Source: CAYONM01 sp964405325
GTDB lineage: Bacteria > Planctomycetota > UBA11346
DNA length: 6,930 nucleotides
Assembly (NCBI GenBank): GCA_964405325.1
Contig: CAYONM010000200.1
Coordinates: 1 to 6,930 of the forward strand
Reading direction: 5' to 3'
Position numbers and translations under genes: made by a program. This document shows, in pieces, positions 5,795 to 6,930 of the stretch (its first letter is position 1; each line of letters opens with the position of its first letter). The notes beneath the pieces were generated by a model. The model was given only the letters and a program-made list of their open reading frames with translations. It made no database searches and was not told where the DNA came from.

Positions 5795-6930
5795 TCAGAG
5801 TCCGATCGTATCCGTCTCCGGCCGTGCTCGCCAGCGGCGGCGCCATTCCCGGGGGCTGAGGCCGGTGAAACGCTTGAAGATGGTGGCGAAGGCGCTGGCC
5901 GAGCTGAAACCGCTGTCCAGGGCGATGCCCAGCAGATCCTGATCGCTCTCCTGCAGCAGCCCTTTGGCACGGTCGACATGGGCCCGCCAGATGGCCTCCT
6001 GCAGCCCAAAGCCGAAGCGTTCCCGTACCCGCCTTTCCAGGCTACGCCGCGAGGCGCCGCTGGCCCGCACCACCGCCGGAATGTGCACCGCTTCGTCGGC
6101 ATGCTGGCGCAGCCAGGACCAGGCCCGAGCCAAGACCTCGTCGGCACCAGCCAGGGCCTCGCTGGAGGCGCGGGTGATCACGCCGCGGGGGGGAATGCGC
6201 AGCGCTTGTGCTGGTGGATGGTCCCCCTGCATCAGGCGGTCAAGCAGGGCGGCGGCCTCCCAGCCCCGGCGGGGGAGATTGATGTCGCAGCTGGAAAGGC
6301 CGATCCGATCGAGGCTGCACAGCAGGGGGTCGTTGTTGATGCCGACCACCGCCGCCGCCTCGGGCACCCGCGCGCCGGCTCCCTCCAGGGCCTGTATCAG
6401 CTGCCGGCCGGTTTGGTCGTTGGCACAGGCGAAGCCGATCGGCTGCAGCAACTGGGGGAGAAGGGATGGCAGTTCCTGCCAGGAGGTGAAGCGTGCGCCG
6501 GCGGCCCGGGCGGTGTTGGCCACGCCAGCGGCGCGTCGTCGCAGAAAGCCGCCGCGCCGTGAGCTGCCGACCCAGCAGATATGACGGAAGCCCCGTTCCA
6601 GCAGATGCTCGGCGAGGGTGGCGCCAATGGCGTGGTCGTCGCCGAGCACGCTCGGCAGGCGGGGATCCTCGACCAGGCCCAGGGTATTGATGGCGGGAAA
6701 GGACAGTCGGTGAAGCCAGTCGCCACGCCAGCTCGCTTGTTCTGCCACCAGGGCGCCATCGCCACGCCAGGCGCGCAGTTCACGGGCCATGGCGGCGGGT
6801 TCGCAGATGCAGAGCCGGACACGCCAGTCTGGACGGTGGCGCTGCATCCAGGCGCCAACGCCGTGCAGCACCACTTGCTGCATGTCGCCGGGGGTGCTCA
6901 GGGCCAGGACCTGGCGCGTCTGGGTGACGT
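5795..6930 (-). CDS. XylR-like AraC-family transcriptional regulator with LacI-type sugar-binding domain (start outside window)
   Basis: The frame stays open to the right edge, so the ATG at 6883 is probably internal: the 15 codons before it align with the first strand of E. coli XylR, and QQVVLHGVGAWMQ matches its RQVVEGVGEYLQ. About 377 residues are visible against 392 for E. coli XylR, so only a few are missing. The N-terminal two-thirds is a periplasmic-binding/LacI-like ligand domain, with GDDHAIGATLAEHLLERGF, FACANDQTGRQLIQAL and VVGINNDPLLC as typical blocks. The last 113 residues hold a double AraC helix-turn-helix, with the canonical IALDSGFSSASAFATIFKRF and TGLSPREW. It should bind a sugar and activate a sugar-use operon; that target is not in the window unless the 27-codon frame is its remnant. 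The ligand need not be xylose, so no symbol is given. Confidence 0.9.
   Translation of the reverse strand, partial: VTQTRQVLALSTPGDMQQVVLHGVGAWMQRHRPDWRVRLCICEPAAMARELRAWRGDGALVAEQASWRGDWLHRLSFPAINTLGLVEDPRLPSVLGDDHAIGATLAEHLLERGFRHICWVGSSRRGGFLRRRAAGVANTARAAGARFTSWQELPSLLPQLLQPIGFACANDQTGRQLIQALEGAGARVPEAAAVVGINNDPLLCSLDRIGLSSCDINLPRRGWEAAALLDRLMQGDHPPAQALRIPPRGVITRASSEALAGADEVLARAWSWLRQHADEAVHIPAVVRASGASRRSLERRVRERFGFGLQEAIWRAHVDRAKGLLQESDQDLLGIALDSGFSSASAFATIFKRFTGLSPREWRRRWRARPETDTIGL

Noticed and set aside
5765..6562. 265-codon plus-strand frame opposite the XylR-like gene
   Set aside because: The minus strand encodes an unmistakable sugar-binding domain and AraC helix-turn-helix. The antisense peptide is Gly/Ala/Gln-rich with no recognisable motif and lacks a ribosome binding site.

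Overview
The window comes from a GC-rich, Gram-negative-type bacterium. Four signals suggest the Planctomycetota-Verrucomicrobiota-Kiritimatiellota group: a secreted delta-60 repeat protein, a LamG domain beside DxGAIE-type ends, an SGNH-like esterase end, and a XylR-type AraC regulator. That assignment is an inference from protein style; a polysaccharide-degrading gammaproteobacterium is a real alternative. There is no rRNA, tRNA, CRISPR or transposase gene.

Layout, left to right. Bases 2-562 (+) hold the C-terminal part of an SGNH/GDSL-like hydrolase cut by the left edge. A strong hairpin (604-635) lies between it and a convergent minus-strand fragment (658-1416). The hairpin has a U-rich tail in the minus direction. 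The fragment is the LamG-containing end of a larger, probably beta-helix, surface protein that has lost its 5' part. Bases 1410-1850 are a scrambled accessory stretch. It holds a remnant reading frame on the plus strand, split by a 171-bp MITE-like element (1442-1612) with 17-bp perfect terminal inverted repeats and an ATTATT direct repeat on both sides. Two hairpins (1852-1899, 1925-1948) follow the end of the main gene.

The main gene is a 1136-residue exported protein on the minus strand (1967-5377). It has a signal peptide, 14 delta-60 repeats, a cadherin/Ig-like domain and a choice-of-anchor-D-like domain. Its AAGGAG ribosome binding site is well placed. About 300 bp upstream, in the divergent direction, a tiny plus-strand frame (5685-5768, 27 codons) with a good ribosome binding site encodes one hydrophobic helix. 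It is either a real small membrane protein or the stump of a sugar symporter gene. It converges on a XylR-like regulator (5795 to the right edge, minus) whose first residues lie outside the window.

The genes do not form one operon. They look like pieces of surface-carbohydrate and secreted-protein loci, with signs of deletion and small-element insertion between them. The most notable observation is the MITE-like element. Its net insertion is 177 bp, a multiple of three, and it stays open in several frames, so it inserts a 59-residue segment into a reading frame instead of breaking it.
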